Of a stretch of 19,180 bases of DNA, positions 8,507 through 16,234 are shown piece after piece. Below the pieces are notes generated by a model. The model had not been told where the DNA came from and did not search any database. It was given only the letters and a program-made list of their open reading frames with translations. Position 1 is the stretch's first letter. Each line of letters begins with the position of its first letter. The translations under genes were made by a program, and so were the position numbers. The stretch spans positions 1-19,180 of the forward strand of contig DAOWAH010000008.1 in the NCBI GenBank assembly GCA_030634675.1. Reading direction: 5' to 3'. Source of the stretch: Fidelibacterota bacterium. Lineage in GTDB: Bacteria > Marinisomatota > Marinisomatia > Marinisomatales > TCS56.

Positions 8507-9211
8507 TTAATTATACCTTCGGCGCTGCTGTTGACCGCGATTTGATCTTCCTTTTCCAGGTCTGATTTTACATATGTGTCCATTATCAAGATAAATCAAA
8601 ACCGAGGCAATATTTTGAATGTTATCCGCCATTACCGAAGATAATATAATTGTAGTACCCAGTTCCCGGGTCATTTTCATGATCTTTCGGTTGAATTCTT
8701 GTACCATCCCGGAATCAAGGCGAATACCATAATCGTCAACCAATAAAACTCGCGGATCGCTTTCTACTGCCAAAATAGTATTTAACCAGGCTTGTTCTCC
8801 GGGAGAAAGATACTCAATCTTCTCCGAGTAAATCTGTTTTTGTACCCCACTGCTAAAATACAGTTTAAAAATCCTATCCCTACGTTTCGGGAGTCGATCA
8901 TCAATTATTTGTTTCACCGTGTTGAATTGAGGAAGCATTCCACCAATAAATTTTATTGTTGGATTAGGCTTGATTTTACCGAGCCAATTTAGAGAAAATT
9001 CCTGGTTATCATATTTAAGAGAACCTGACGTTGGTTTTATTTGGCCTGCGAGTGCGTGCAACAGGGATGTTTTTCCTGAGCCAATCGGTCCAATGATTCC
9101 ATAAATTGTACCACGGTGGATCTGCAGATTCCCGATCTGCAAAACCGTTCTCTTGTTATAATTCAGCTTTAGATTTACTAAATCGTATATTAATGTAGAC
9201 TTATGATTCAT
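8507..9211 (-). CDS. Orphan ABC-type ATPase with degenerate catalytic motifs
   Basis: This is a 234-residue single ABC nucleotide-binding domain. Walker A is intact (GPIGSGKTS, 41-49) and the Q-loop Gln lies near 95 (LPQFNTV). The signature loop is LSPGE (135-139) instead of LSGGQ. Walker B reads VLLVDD (155-160), with Asp where the catalytic Glu is expected. The usual switch His is absent (IILSSVMAD, ~188-196). The C-terminus carries a basic tail, RPGKGRSNRGQQQRRRYN. No permease gene lies beside it. It probably binds ATP but hydrolyses it slowly, or acts as a regulator; the Arg-rich tail could contact nucleic acid or phospholipid. The start is the ATG at 9211, with GAAAGGA upstream. Family is confident; partner and role are unknown. 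Confidence 0.82.
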   Translation of the reverse strand: MNHKSTLIYDLVNLKLNYNKRTVLQIGNLQIHRGTIYGIIGPIGSGKTSLLHALAGQIKPTSGSLKYDNQEFSLNWLGKIKPNPTIKFIGGMLPQFNTVKQIIDDRLPKRRDRIFKLYFSSGVQKQIYSEKIEYLSPGEQAWLNTILAVESDPRVLLVDDYGIRLDSGMVQEFNRKIMKMTRELGTTIILSSVMADNIQNIASVLIYLDNGHICKIRPGKGRSNRGQQQRRRYN

Positions 9212-9280
9212 CGTACAATCCTTTCTCTGACAAGTCAGTAGTTAAGACGATGAATCGGAAACTATGAAAAACCGAGTCTA

Positions 9281-10201
9281 TCAGGATTCCAAAAAACGCT
9301 CCGCATCGATGGCTGCCATACAACCGGAACCGGCAGCTGTAATAGCTTGCCGATAAATATGATCCTGAACATCACCACAGGCAAATATACCTGCTTGAGA
9401 AGTCAATGAGCGGTCTTCTTTGGTAATAATATAGCCTTTTTTGTCCATCTCAATTTGGCCTTGAAATATTTGTATATTCGGTACATGGCCAATTGCTAAA
9501 AAGACACCGTCACAAGAGTCCTCTCGTGTTTCACCAGTAGTTGTATCCTGTAGTACTACTCCCGTAACACCAGTTTCAGTAGAACCCAATACTTCACTTA
9601 TTACTGAATTCCAATGCACATTGATTTTGGGGTGGTCCAAAACACGTTTTTGCATGATTTTGGACGCCCTTAATTCGTCACGGCGGTGCACTAACCATAC
9701 TTCTGAGGCGAATTTGGTAAGAAAGGTTGCTTCTTCGGCAGCGGAATCGCCACCACCCACAACCAATACTTTTTTATCTCGGTAGAAAAATCCATCACAG
9801 GTGGCACAAGCAGAAACACCATACCCCATCAATCGTTGTTCGGATTCCAATCCCAGCCAACGAGCAGAAGCACCAGTTGATATGATTACCGAATCACTGG
9901 TATGCATTTCATCTCCAGCCCATAATTTAAATGGCCTTTGAGAAAAATCAACTTTTGTGATCTGTTTAAAAACCGTTTCAGCACCGAATCGTTTAGCCTG
10001 TTCGCGCAGTAAATCCATTAAATCCGGCCCCGAAATCCCTTTGGGGAAACCCGGGAAATTCTCAACTTCAGTCGTGATTGTCAACTGACCACCCGGTTGT
10101 TGTCCTTCAAAAACCAACGGTTTTAAATTGGCGCGTGCACTATAAATTGCAGACGTTAATCCTGCAGGTCCTGATCCTATGACGATAACTTTCCGATTCA
10201 T
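9281..10201 (-). CDS. trxB: Thioredoxin reductase (NADPH)
   Basis: This flavoenzyme reduces thioredoxin with NADPH. The 306-residue chain has the FAD dinucleotide fold first ([20 protein letters not shown], 5-24), then [17 protein letters not shown]. The redox pair Cys132/Cys135 lies in [10 protein letters not shown]. The NADPH fold [10 protein letters not shown] (149-158) is followed by the HRRDELRAS segment, whose Arg residues favour NADPH. The C-terminal FAD motif is [10 protein letters not shown]. Length and motif spacing match low-molecular-weight bacterial TrxB. It lies 13 nt downstream of trxA, so the pair forms a complete thioredoxin system in one transcript. The name is secure; ferredoxin-dependent variants of the same fold are unlikely because the NADPH motifs are intact. 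Confidence 0.96.
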   Translation of the reverse strand: MNRKVIVIGSGPAGLTSAIYSARANLKPLVFEGQQPGGQLTITTEVENFPGFPKGISGPDLMDLLREQAKRFGAETVFKQITKVDFSQRPFKLWAGDEMHTSDSVIISTGASARWLGLESEQRLMGYGVSACATCDGFFYRDKKVLVVGGGDSAAEEATFLTKFASEVWLVHRRDELRASKIMQKRVLDHPKINVHWNSVISEVLGSTETGVTGVVLQDTTTGETREDSCDGVFLAIGHVPNIQIFQGQIEMDKKGYIITKEDRSLTSQAGIFACGDVQDHIYRQAITAAGSGCMAAIDAERFLES

Positions 10202-10214
10202 TTGATTATTATGT

Positions 10215-10541
10215 TTAAATAAGGTCGTCTAATAGTTTGGTAATATTATTTTTAGGAACCGCTCCAACTATTTGGTGGGCAACGGATCCATTGTTGAAGA
10301 TTAGTAAACTGGGAATGCTTCGAATCCCAAATTTCATAGCCGAATCACGATTATGATCGACATTAAGTTTACCTATTTTTACTTTACCGGCGTATTCGCT
10401 GGCAACTTCTACTATCGTAGGGGCTATGACTTTGCAAGGTCCACACCATTCAGCCCAAAAATCAACCAAAACAGGAGTATCAGATTTAAGTACTTCCTGT
10501 TCAAAATTAGCATCTGTAAACTCTGCAACGTTCTGTGGCAT
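10215..10541 (-). CDS. trxA: Thioredoxin
   Basis: This is a small cytoplasmic dithiol oxidoreductase of 108 residues. It has the canonical active site in [19 protein letters not shown] (Cys33 and Cys36), the buried Asp27, and the cis-Pro loop [11 protein letters not shown]. Length is standard for TrxA. The ATG at 10541 is preceded by a strong AGGAGG (10546-10551). It is the first gene of the tight trxA-trxB run, and a 356-nt gene-free stretch upstream separates it from tyrS. A promoter-like pair is present 43-48 nt upstream of the start. It probably leads the long downstream operon that ends with the RNase H gene. Confidence 0.97.
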   Translation of the reverse strand: MPQNVAEFTDANFEQEVLKSDTPVLVDFWAEWCGPCKVIAPTIVEVASEYAGKVKIGKLNVDHNRDSAMKFGIRSIPSLLIFNNGSVAHQIVGAVPKNNITKLLDDLI

Positions 10542-10560
10542 TTTACCTCCTATCTGCTAA

Positions 10561-10589
10561 AATAAATTGTTTCTATCAAATATGTTCAA
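10561..10589 (-). promoter_or_regulatory. Candidate promoter of trxA operon
   Basis: On the minus strand, TTGAAC (10584-10589) is followed after 17 nt by TTTATT (10561-10566), a weak sigma-70-type pair (-10 matches 4 of 6). The AGGAGG ribosome site lies about 10 nt further downstream. If the organism uses a Bacteroidota-type sigma consensus, this reading would not hold. Confidence 0.3.
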
Positions 10590-10604
10590 CGAGTTTCAAT
10601 AATC

Positions 10605-10627
10605 GAAAATTGGCTTTTTATTGCCAA
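10605..10627 (-). terminator. Possible rho-independent terminator after tyrS
   Basis: On the minus strand TTGGC, an 8-nt A/T loop, GCCAA and then TTTT form a short hairpin with a T run, about 270 nt beyond the tyrS stop and just upstream of the trxA promoter candidate. The stem is only 5 bp, so this is weak. Confidence 0.3.
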
Positions 10628-10897
10628 ATCTCTAAGTCTAATTTCGGATATTGAAAGCAATATTACCTACACCATTTTTCAACAATCGGCTATTTTTCTT
10701 AACAAAAAAGTCTACGCCTATCATTGTTTCAGCAAAGTTACTAGGACTTATAATTATTTTGGATTGCCATCATATATAATAGGTTACAAAATAATTTAAA
10801 GCGGGTCATTAATATCCAAATACAATGACGATCGGTATTAGCCTGCTCCCCTTTTGTGGACTTCTGCGCAGGCAGGAACATATTGTTATTGATTATA

Positions 10898-12103
10898 TTA
10901 ATTAATTTGGAGAAAGCGCCTCTTTCCAACTTTAAGGGTAATTTTTTCATCCCCGCGGATACTTCGATAGAGATCCGTGCATTGGACTCCATTAAGGCGG
11001 ACGGCACCTTGCTTAATCATCCGGCGAGCATCTGATTTACTGACAACCATATTATTATTGACCAGCACATCGACCAGTAAGATTTCCTCGGTTATCTTTA
11101 CCGTTGGTATATCATTCGGGACCCCTTTTTGGATATAAATATTATCAAAATGTTGTTCAGCAACGGCAGCAGCCTGCTCATCATGATACAATGTTACAAT
11201 CATCCTTGCGAGGGCTCTTTTTATATCCCGCGGATTGATTTTATCATCTTCCAATTGATCTTTGACCTGTTTCAGGGTCGCCTCATCGGCAGCGGCTGCT
11301 AATTGATAATATTTATAAATCAATTCATCAGGTATTTTCAGAGTGCGACCATACATGTCTTCCGGTCTGTCATGTAACCCGATATGATTATCATAGGACT
11401 TTGACATCTTTTCCTTGCCGTCAATCCCTTCCAGCAGCGGCATAGTAATTATTACCTGTGGTTCCTGATCATATTCGCGTTGCAAATCACGGCCTACCAG
11501 CAGGTTGAATTTCTGATCGGTTCCACCCAGCTCGATGTCAGCCTGTAATTCCACCGAATCCATTCCCTGAGCCAAGGGATACATCAACTCATGAATCGCG
11601 ATCGGAATCTCGGATTTAAGGCGCTTTGTAAAATCATCCCGCTCCAATATTCGGGCCACGGTATAATGACTTGCCAGTTGAATGACAGCACTGAAAGACA
11701 TGACTCCTAACCAATCGTTATTATATACAATTTTCAATTTTTCAATATCAAGTATAGCTTTAGCTTGTAGAACATAACTGTCTGCATTACTGCGTGTATC
11801 CTCCAAGGTCAATTGTGGTCTGGTCTTATTTCTGCCGGACGGATCACCGATCATGGCCGTGAAATCGCCGATCACTAGTACGGCCTGGTGCCCCAGATCC
11901 TGGAAATGTCGCAGTTTGCGTAAAACAACCCCATGTCCTACATGCAAATCCGGTCGACTGGGATCGCAACCGAGTTTCACTACCAGCGGTTTATTTTGTT
12001 GCCGGGACCGTTCCAGTTTTTGCTTCAGCTCTTCGAGCGGGAGAATTTCTTCCACCCCACGCGCAATCAATGTTAATTGTTCATCAACAGGTAAAAATGC
12101 CAT
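10898..12103 (-). CDS. tyrS: Tyrosyl-tRNA synthetase
   Basis: This enzyme charges tRNA-Tyr. The 401-residue class Ic synthetase has the HIGH-type motif as HVGH (54-57, in DPSRPDLHVGHGVVLRKL) and the KMSKS motif intact (232-236, in GKEKMSKSYDN). ELGGTDQKFNLLVGRDLQ lies between them. The C-terminal ~65 residues form an S4 RNA-binding domain (VVSKSDARRMIKQGAVRLNG). The sequence type resembles the TyrZ-like branch rather than E. coli TyrS, judged by eye. The ATG at 12103 shares its first base with the smpB stop (TGATG), so the two are translationally coupled. No T-box leader is present upstream. Confidence 0.96.
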   Translation of the reverse strand: MAFLPVDEQLTLIARGVEEILPLEELKQKLERSRQQNKPLVVKLGCDPSRPDLHVGHGVVLRKLRHFQDLGHQAVLVIGDFTAMIGDPSGRNKTRPQLTLEDTRSNADSYVLQAKAILDIEKLKIVYNNDWLGVMSFSAVIQLASHYTVARILERDDFTKRLKSEIPIAIHELMYPLAQGMDSVELQADIELGGTDQKFNLLVGRDLQREYDQEPQVIITMPLLEGIDGKEKMSKSYDNHIGLHDRPEDMYGRTLKIPDELIYKYYQLAAAADEATLKQVKDQLEDDKINPRDIKRALARMIVTLYHDEQAAAVAEQHFDNIYIQKGVPNDIPTVKITEEILLVDVLVNNNMVVSKSDARRMIKQGAVRLNGVQCTDLYRSIRGDEKITLKVGKRRFLQIN

Positions 12104-12552
12104 CAGTAATTTCTCATTTCTCTTTCAGTTTGTCGTTTGATATCTTTGGCTTTAATCGATTCTTTTTTATCGTAGCTATGTTTTCCTTTGGCAAGCGCAA
12201 TTTCAAGTTTGGCCCAGCCATTTTTGAAATATAACCGCAATGGCACGATTGTCATACCTTTCTGATCGACGTTACGCTGCAGTCTGACGATCTCGCGCCG
12301 GTTCAATAACAAGCGTCGATCATGGACCGGCTCATGACCCTGGAAACCGGTGTGCGAATAAGGACTGATATGTATCCCAACCGCCCACACCTCCCCGGAA
12401 CGAATAGTAATATATCCTTCCTTTAGATTAGCGCGCCCCTCCCGCAGACTTTTTACTTCACTACCGGTCAGTTCCATTCCAGCCTCAAATTTTTCCAGTA
12501 TATGGTATTCATGGGAGGCTTTGCGGTTGGTAGATATAATTTTTACTTGCAT
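12103..12552 (-). CDS. smpB: SsrA-binding protein SmpB
   Basis: This binds tmRNA and delivers it to stalled ribosomes in trans-translation. The 149-residue protein shows the family landmarks: NRKASHEYHILEKFEAGMEL and GSEVKSLREGRANLKEGY near the start, then HDRRLLLNRREI, and a basic tail GKHSYDKKESIKAKDIKRQ that inserts into the decoding centre. Length is normal. The start ATG at 12552 gives the usual N-terminus, although no clear ribosome site precedes it. A good promoter-like TATAAT lies about 55 nt upstream. It is paired with tyrS and follows the NYN-domain gene, giving a small translation and RNA-quality cluster. Confidence 0.97.
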   Translation of the reverse strand: MQVKIISTNRKASHEYHILEKFEAGMELTGSEVKSLREGRANLKEGYITIRSGEVWAVGIHISPYSHTGFQGHEPVHDRRLLLNRREIVRLQRNVDQKGMTIVPLRLYFKNGWAKLEIALAKGKHSYDKKESIKAKDIKRQTEREMRNY

Positions 12553-12605
12553 TGATTAATATAATGATTGTTGAACGACTAATTTACTAATCTTAGTGAG
12601 CATGT

Positions 12606-12635
12606 ATTATAGGGATTATCCGAAAAGCAGGTCAG
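12606..12635 (-). promoter_or_regulatory. Candidate promoter for smpB-tyrS
   Basis: On the minus strand, CTGACC (12630-12635) is separated by 18 nt from a perfect TATAAT (12606-12611). It overlaps the last codon and stop of the NYN gene and would start transcription about 45-50 nt before the smpB ATG. It could give smpB-tyrS its own expression within a longer transcript. Confidence 0.4.
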
Positions 12636-13117
12636 CTTCGATTGAACACCCGCCGCCAGACTTCGATATCAGCTGGTTTCATCTCCGGCTTCTGCTCTTC
12701 CTCATATTCCGGTTGATGTCTACGTTTGGGATCTAAAACGAGCACAAATTCCTCCGACGATATTGTTTTTAGGCCGGCGTGAATTACATCGCGGATTATC
12801 GCTTTATCCGATGTTACCACCGTGCAGGAACGAGGATTTCTTTCAACTTCAGCCAATTCGACGATAATAGTGTCCGCCTTTTTATGCGGTGGCGAAAAAC
12901 GTACCTGGACCCATTTATTGATCCCTTCTACAGCCGGAATGATTTCATCTTGAACACCATCAAATACCACAATAATATTGGTTTTCCGACGTTTACCGAG
13001 AGTCGCCAGTTTCTTTAACAATCGTTCCCGGGCCGTTTCTAATTTTCGTTTGCGGTATTTCAGCAAATCCGGCATGGCATACATCAGGTTGTAGCCATCT
13101 ATAATAATTTTTCGCAT
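12632..13117 (-). CDS. NYN/PIN-like RNase domain protein (YacP/Rae1 family)
   Basis: This is a 161-residue protein of the YacP NYN family, PIN-like metal-dependent nucleases; the Bacillus subtilis member Rae1 cuts mRNA in the ribosomal A site. Visible acidic residues are Asp7 and Asn10 in IIIDGYNLMYAMP, Asp in VVFDGVQDE, Asp in KKADTIIVELAE and the Asp of VVTSDKAIIRDV. A C-terminal acidic linker (EYEEEQKPEMK) precedes a final helix, EVWRRVF. The ATG at 13117 lies only 2 nt past the TAG that would end the frame-corrected sorting-tail stub upstream. Its position beside smpB and tyrS fits an RNA-quality role. The ribosome-dependent activity is a family inference. Confidence 0.85.
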   Translation of the reverse strand: MRKIIIDGYNLMYAMPDLLKYRKRKLETARERLLKKLATLGKRRKTNIIVVFDGVQDEIIPAVEGINKWVQVRFSPPHKKADTIIVELAEVERNPRSCTVVTSDKAIIRDVIHAGLKTISSEEFVLVLDPKRRHQPEYEEEQKPEMKPADIEVWRRVFNRS

Positions 13118-13119
13118 AT

Positions 13120-13391
13120 CTATTTCAACAGCAGCATTTTGCTATTATGGATTTCTCCGCCCTACGCAACTGATAAAAATATAAACCGGCACCCATAGCC
13201 TGACTGTCATCATCAGTTCCATTCCTTGCAGACGTCTCACTTTCCAAGAGATATACCAGTCGATATTCAGTTCCATCCGGGGCTGTAAAACTGCCAATGC
13301 TAGGTCTGTCATTGGTTTCACCAGTATTGGCCGCGCTGACACCGCTAATAATCAGTAGGACAATAAAACAAAATTTAAGCTGGTTTTTCAT
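13120..13391 (-). pseudogene. Stub of a secreted protein: signal peptide plus frameshifted sorting tail
   Basis: The ATG at 13391, preceded by AAGG, opens with a good signal peptide (MKNQLKFCFIVLLIISGVSA). About 45 residues follow, then GLYFYQLRRAEKSIIAK, which resembles the end of secretion-sorting C-terminal domains (GVYFYRL.AG.....RKM.LLK). In frame the protein ends KCCC and stops at 13125. If the AAAA run at 13137-13140 had one more A, the reading would be KMLLLK then TAG (13120-13122), the typical sorting ending. So a one-base loss is likely, and most of the passenger domain seems deleted, since signal and tail are ~50 residues apart. It could still yield an 88-residue exported peptide. 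The type IX-like assignment is by pattern only. Confidence 0.6.
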
Positions 13392-13549
13392 GCCCTTATC
13401 TTCCGTTGTTACGAGAATAATTATCAAGTTAATAATGAAGCTTGAAAACCTATCATTTACTGTGGAGCCCCACGACTAAAGTATACCAAACTAAAATAGT
13501 TTTACTTACGGGGGGGTTGGTTATCCGGGCTTGCCAGTTGTATCCCGTC

Positions 13550-13654
13550 CGATCCAAAACCTTTGAATACAAATCCTGGACTTTATGGCTGCTAAATAAT
13601 GGTTACAACCTGCTTGGCTTAATAATTATCGGGATTATTCTAGCTGTCTGGTAA
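13550..13654 (+). pseudogene. C-terminal remnant of a small membrane protein (possibly DUF1761)
   Basis: This open stretch ends at TAA 13652-13654 and reads RSKTFEYKSWTLWLLNNGY followed by a hydrophobic helix NLLGLIIIGIILAVW. The pattern 'FE..SW.LWL.N.GY....L...G.IL.VW-stop' resembles the last membrane helix of DUF1761 proteins, from memory. Upstream in the same frame there is no plausible protein, and a run of seven G at about 13510 would be a frameshift point. It is on the strand opposite to its neighbours. The rest of the 438-nt gap (13428-13865) holds the separate minus-strand relic at 13705-13782 and otherwise nothing I recognise. Confidence 0.4.
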
Positions 13655-13704
13655 ACTGAAGACAGCAATATAATTCAGAAATCAGCAAAAACGGTTAAAT
13701 CACG

Positions 13705-13782
13705 CTATTGTCGTTTCCAGCGTTTAATCGTTTCGAAGGCCCGCTTGGTATTATCCAGCGTACTTGAGCTATGACCATTTAC
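13705..13782 (-). pseudogene. Unidentified C-terminal gene relic downstream of the glycyl radical enzyme
   Basis: On the minus strand, a 25-codon stretch VNGHSSSTLDNTKRAFETI ending KRWKRQ and a TAG (13705-13707) reads like the amphipathic C-terminus of an enzyme. An in-frame TGA lies three codons before it, and another frame upstream gives a plausible continuation (IIEAGF). It lies in the direction of transcription just after hypD, so it may be the tail of a former third gene of that operon. I do not recognise the family. Confidence 0.35.
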
Positions 13783-13865
13783 CCGATATCAAGAAAAACC
13801 GGCTTCAATGATTATGCGTTATAAAGATTATTAAGCTCAATTCCCGTATTACTGTAGAAATCAAA

Positions 13866-16229
13866 TCAGGAAGTATCATGCTCAGTCCGTTGGATAATCT
13901 CATTCTGCAATTCGTAACTCAAGTCCACAAAATAATCGCTGTAGCCCGCCACCCGTACGATCAGATCTTTGTATTGCTCGGGATTCTGCTGAGCCTTTCG
14001 CAGGGTTTCGACCGTGACCACATTGAATTGAATGTGGTGACCGTCCATCCGAAAATAAGCACGCACCAGATCGGCTACTTTGGTCAAACCGGTATCATCA
14101 GCCAGCAACTGGGGTGTGAATTTCTGATTCAGCAAAGTTCCGCCGGTGCGCAGGTGATCGATCTTGGCTGCCGATTTCAATACGGCGGTGGGACCTTTCC
14201 GATCCGCGCCCTGCACCGGTGAAATTCCTTCCGAAAGCGGTTGCTCGGCATGGCGGCCTTCCGGGGTGGCACCGATAACACTGCCGAAATAGACGTGTGA
14301 CGTGGTAGGCAACAGATTGATCCGGTAATGGCCACCTTTGGTGTTGGGCCGCCCGTCCACGGCAGCAAAAAAGCTCTCAAAAACGCGCTGGGCCAGTTGG
14401 TCGGGATAATCATCATCGTTGCCGTAACGCGGCGATTCGTCCACTAATATTTGACGCAAGGTCTCGGCACCGGCGAAATCTTTGGACAGGGCAGCCAGCA
14501 GGTCGTCCATACTGATTTGCCGCTGATCGAAAACATGGTATTTGATAGCAGCCAGCGAATCGGTGATCGTCCCCAGCCCCACACCCTGAATATAGGATGA
14601 ATTGTAACGGGCGCCACCGGCATTATAATCCTGACCGCTGGCAATGCAATCGTCGATTAAAATCGACATGAATGGCGCCGGCAAATATTTGGCCCACAGC
14701 CTTTCGATGATCCGATTACCCTTGATCTTGATATCGATAAAATGCCGCAACTGTTTCTCAAAAGCCTGATAAAACTGATCAAAGGAATCAAATGTCCGGG
14801 GATCACCGGTGGCAAGGCCGATCAGCCGGCCGGTCCGGGGATCGACACCATCATGCAAGGTGATTTCCAGTACTTTCACGAGATTGAAATAGCCAGTGAG
14901 AATATAGGCCTCTTTGCCGAAAGCGCCGGCTTCCACACAACCGCTGGCGCCGCCATTACGGGCATCGCTAATGGATTTACCCTGTCGTACCAGTTCCGAC
15001 ACGATGGCATCGGTGTTGAACAGCGAAGGCTGTCCGTAACCGGTTTTAATAATTTTCAAGGCTCGTTTCAACAGCCGATCAGGTGATTCTTTACTGATTT
15101 GCACCATTGAACCCGGTTGCAGCAGACGCAGTTCCTCGACCACATCCAGGATCAGGAAAGACAATTCATTAGCGGCATCGCCGCCGTTGGACGTAACACC
15201 GCCCACATTAATCAGACAAAAATCGGTGTAGGTGTTGCTCTCTTTGGCAGTCACTCCCACTTTGGGCGGTGCCAGCTGATTATTGAATTTGATCCAGAAG
15301 GCTTGCAGTAATTCCCGGGCTTTGCCTTCTGTCAATTCACCGGAATCCATGCCCGCCCGGTAAAACGGCAAAAGGTGCTGATCCAGCCGGCCCGGATTGA
15401 AGGAATCCCAGGTATTGAGTTCGATGATCACCCCAAGATGGACAAACCAGTAGTACTGCAGGGCTTCGTGGAAAGTATCCGGTTTTTGAGCCGGGACTTT
15501 TCGGCAGACCCGGGCAATTGTTTCCAATTCCACTTTACGCTGCGGATCGGATTCCTCTGCGGCCAGTTCTTCAGCCTGCTCGGCATGACGTTCGGCAAAC
15601 CGGATCAAGGCGCCGGCGGCAATCTCCATAGCCTGTAATTCTTCCCGTTTGTCAAACGCCTCCCGATCCCGGGAAAAATCCAGATTTTCGATTTCCCGGG
15701 CAATGTCTCGCTTAAAATAAAGCAGACCCTTGTGATAGATTTTATCATCCAGCACGGTGTGACCCGGGGCGCGTTGCTCCATGAATTCGGTAAATACACC
15801 AGCGGAATAGGCTGCCTGCCAATCGTCGTCTACCTCATTGAATATCCGGTCTCGCAGCGACCGTCCTTTCCAGAATGGCGCAATAAAATTCTTTTGCGCT
15901 TTCCAGTCTTTAGCGCTAACTGAAAAAGGTATTTTTTCCCGCGCCGCGATGATGTCAAAATCTTCGATCGTGTGGGTGCAAATCTCGGGATAAGTCGGTG
16001 TTGCTTTGGGTTCCGGTCCCCGCTCACCTACAATCAGCTCACCGCTGTTGATACAAATCGATTTATGCTCAAGCAGATATTCAAAGGCCTGCGCCCGGGC
16101 TACCGGTATTGAAACCCGGTTACTTTTCCCGCTCTGGTAATATTCGGTCAACAGGGTGGCCCGTTCCAAAGAAAGTCTGGGAACGGCCTGCAAACTTTGT
16201 TCACGCAGATGCTTGATGCGTTCATTCAT
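13866..16229 (-). CDS. hypD: Glycyl radical enzyme, trans-4-hydroxy-L-proline dehydratase type (HypD)
   Basis: This oxygen-sensitive radical enzyme is predicted to dehydrate trans-4-hydroxyproline to pyrroline-5-carboxylate, which P5C reductase then turns to proline. The 787-residue chain has the thiyl Cys431 and base Glu433 in NGGASGCVEAGAFGKEAY, and the glycyl radical site Gly762 in RVAGYSDYF. Against Clostridioides difficile HypD recalled from memory, with a constant offset of three, the substrate-pocket residues are all conserved: Phe149, His157 (MEQRAPGHT), Asp275 (NTWDSF), Phe337, Tyr447 and Thr642. This favours HypD over choline, glycerol or isethionate enzymes. The ATG has GGAGG 9 nt upstream, inside the end of the activase gene. 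Base composition is clearly richer in GC than the envelope genes to the left. No proC is in view. Confidence 0.85.
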   Translation of the reverse strand: MNERIKHLREQSLQAVPRLSLERATLLTEYYQSGKSNRVSIPVARAQAFEYLLEHKSICINSGELIVGERGPEPKATPTYPEICTHTIEDFDIIAAREKIPFSVSAKDWKAQKNFIAPFWKGRSLRDRIFNEVDDDWQAAYSAGVFTEFMEQRAPGHTVLDDKIYHKGLLYFKRDIAREIENLDFSRDREAFDKREELQAMEIAAGALIRFAERHAEQAEELAAEESDPQRKVELETIARVCRKVPAQKPDTFHEALQYYWFVHLGVIIELNTWDSFNPGRLDQHLLPFYRAGMDSGELTEGKARELLQAFWIKFNNQLAPPKVGVTAKESNTYTDFCLINVGGVTSNGGDAANELSFLILDVVEELRLLQPGSMVQISKESPDRLLKRALKIIKTGYGQPSLFNTDAIVSELVRQGKSISDARNGGASGCVEAGAFGKEAYILTGYFNLVKVLEITLHDGVDPRTGRLIGLATGDPRTFDSFDQFYQAFEKQLRHFIDIKIKGNRIIERLWAKYLPAPFMSILIDDCIASGQDYNAGGARYNSSYIQGVGLGTITDSLAAIKYHVFDQRQISMDDLLAALSKDFAGAETLRQILVDESPRYGNDDDYPDQLAQRVFESFFAAVDGRPNTKGGHYRINLLPTTSHVYFGSVIGATPEGRHAEQPLSEGISPVQGADRKGPTAVLKSAAKIDHLRTGGTLLNQKFTPQLLADDTGLTKVADLVRAYFRMDGHHIQFNVVTVETLRKAQQNPEQYKDLIVRVAGYSDYFVDLSYELQNEIIQRTEHDTS

Positions 16230-16234
16230 GGGGA

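Larger units (their letters stand above)
10542..10897. other. Gene-free stretch between tyrS and trxA
   Basis: There is no convincing gene on either strand. It holds the trxA promoter and ribosome site, the hairpin at 10605-10627, and an imperfect hairpin with 6-bp arms GCCTGC (10841-10846) and GCAGGC (10868-10873) just downstream of tyrS. The minus-strand frame through 10741-11007 overlaps the tyrS end in another frame and looks spurious. Confidence 0.55.

Noticed and set aside
10741..11007. 88-codon minus-strand frame overlapping the end of tyrS.
   Set aside because: The first half is tyrS read in another frame and the rest is low-quality sequence in the gap.
12553..12631. Riboswitch or T-box leader upstream of smpB-tyrS.
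   Set aside because: The leader is under 80 nt and shows no T-box sequence or specifier stem.
13878..14222. 114-codon plus-strand frames antisense to hypD (also at 14742-15086).
   Set aside because: They are long only because the GC-richer hypD gene has few stops on the other strand; no start signals or domain patterns.
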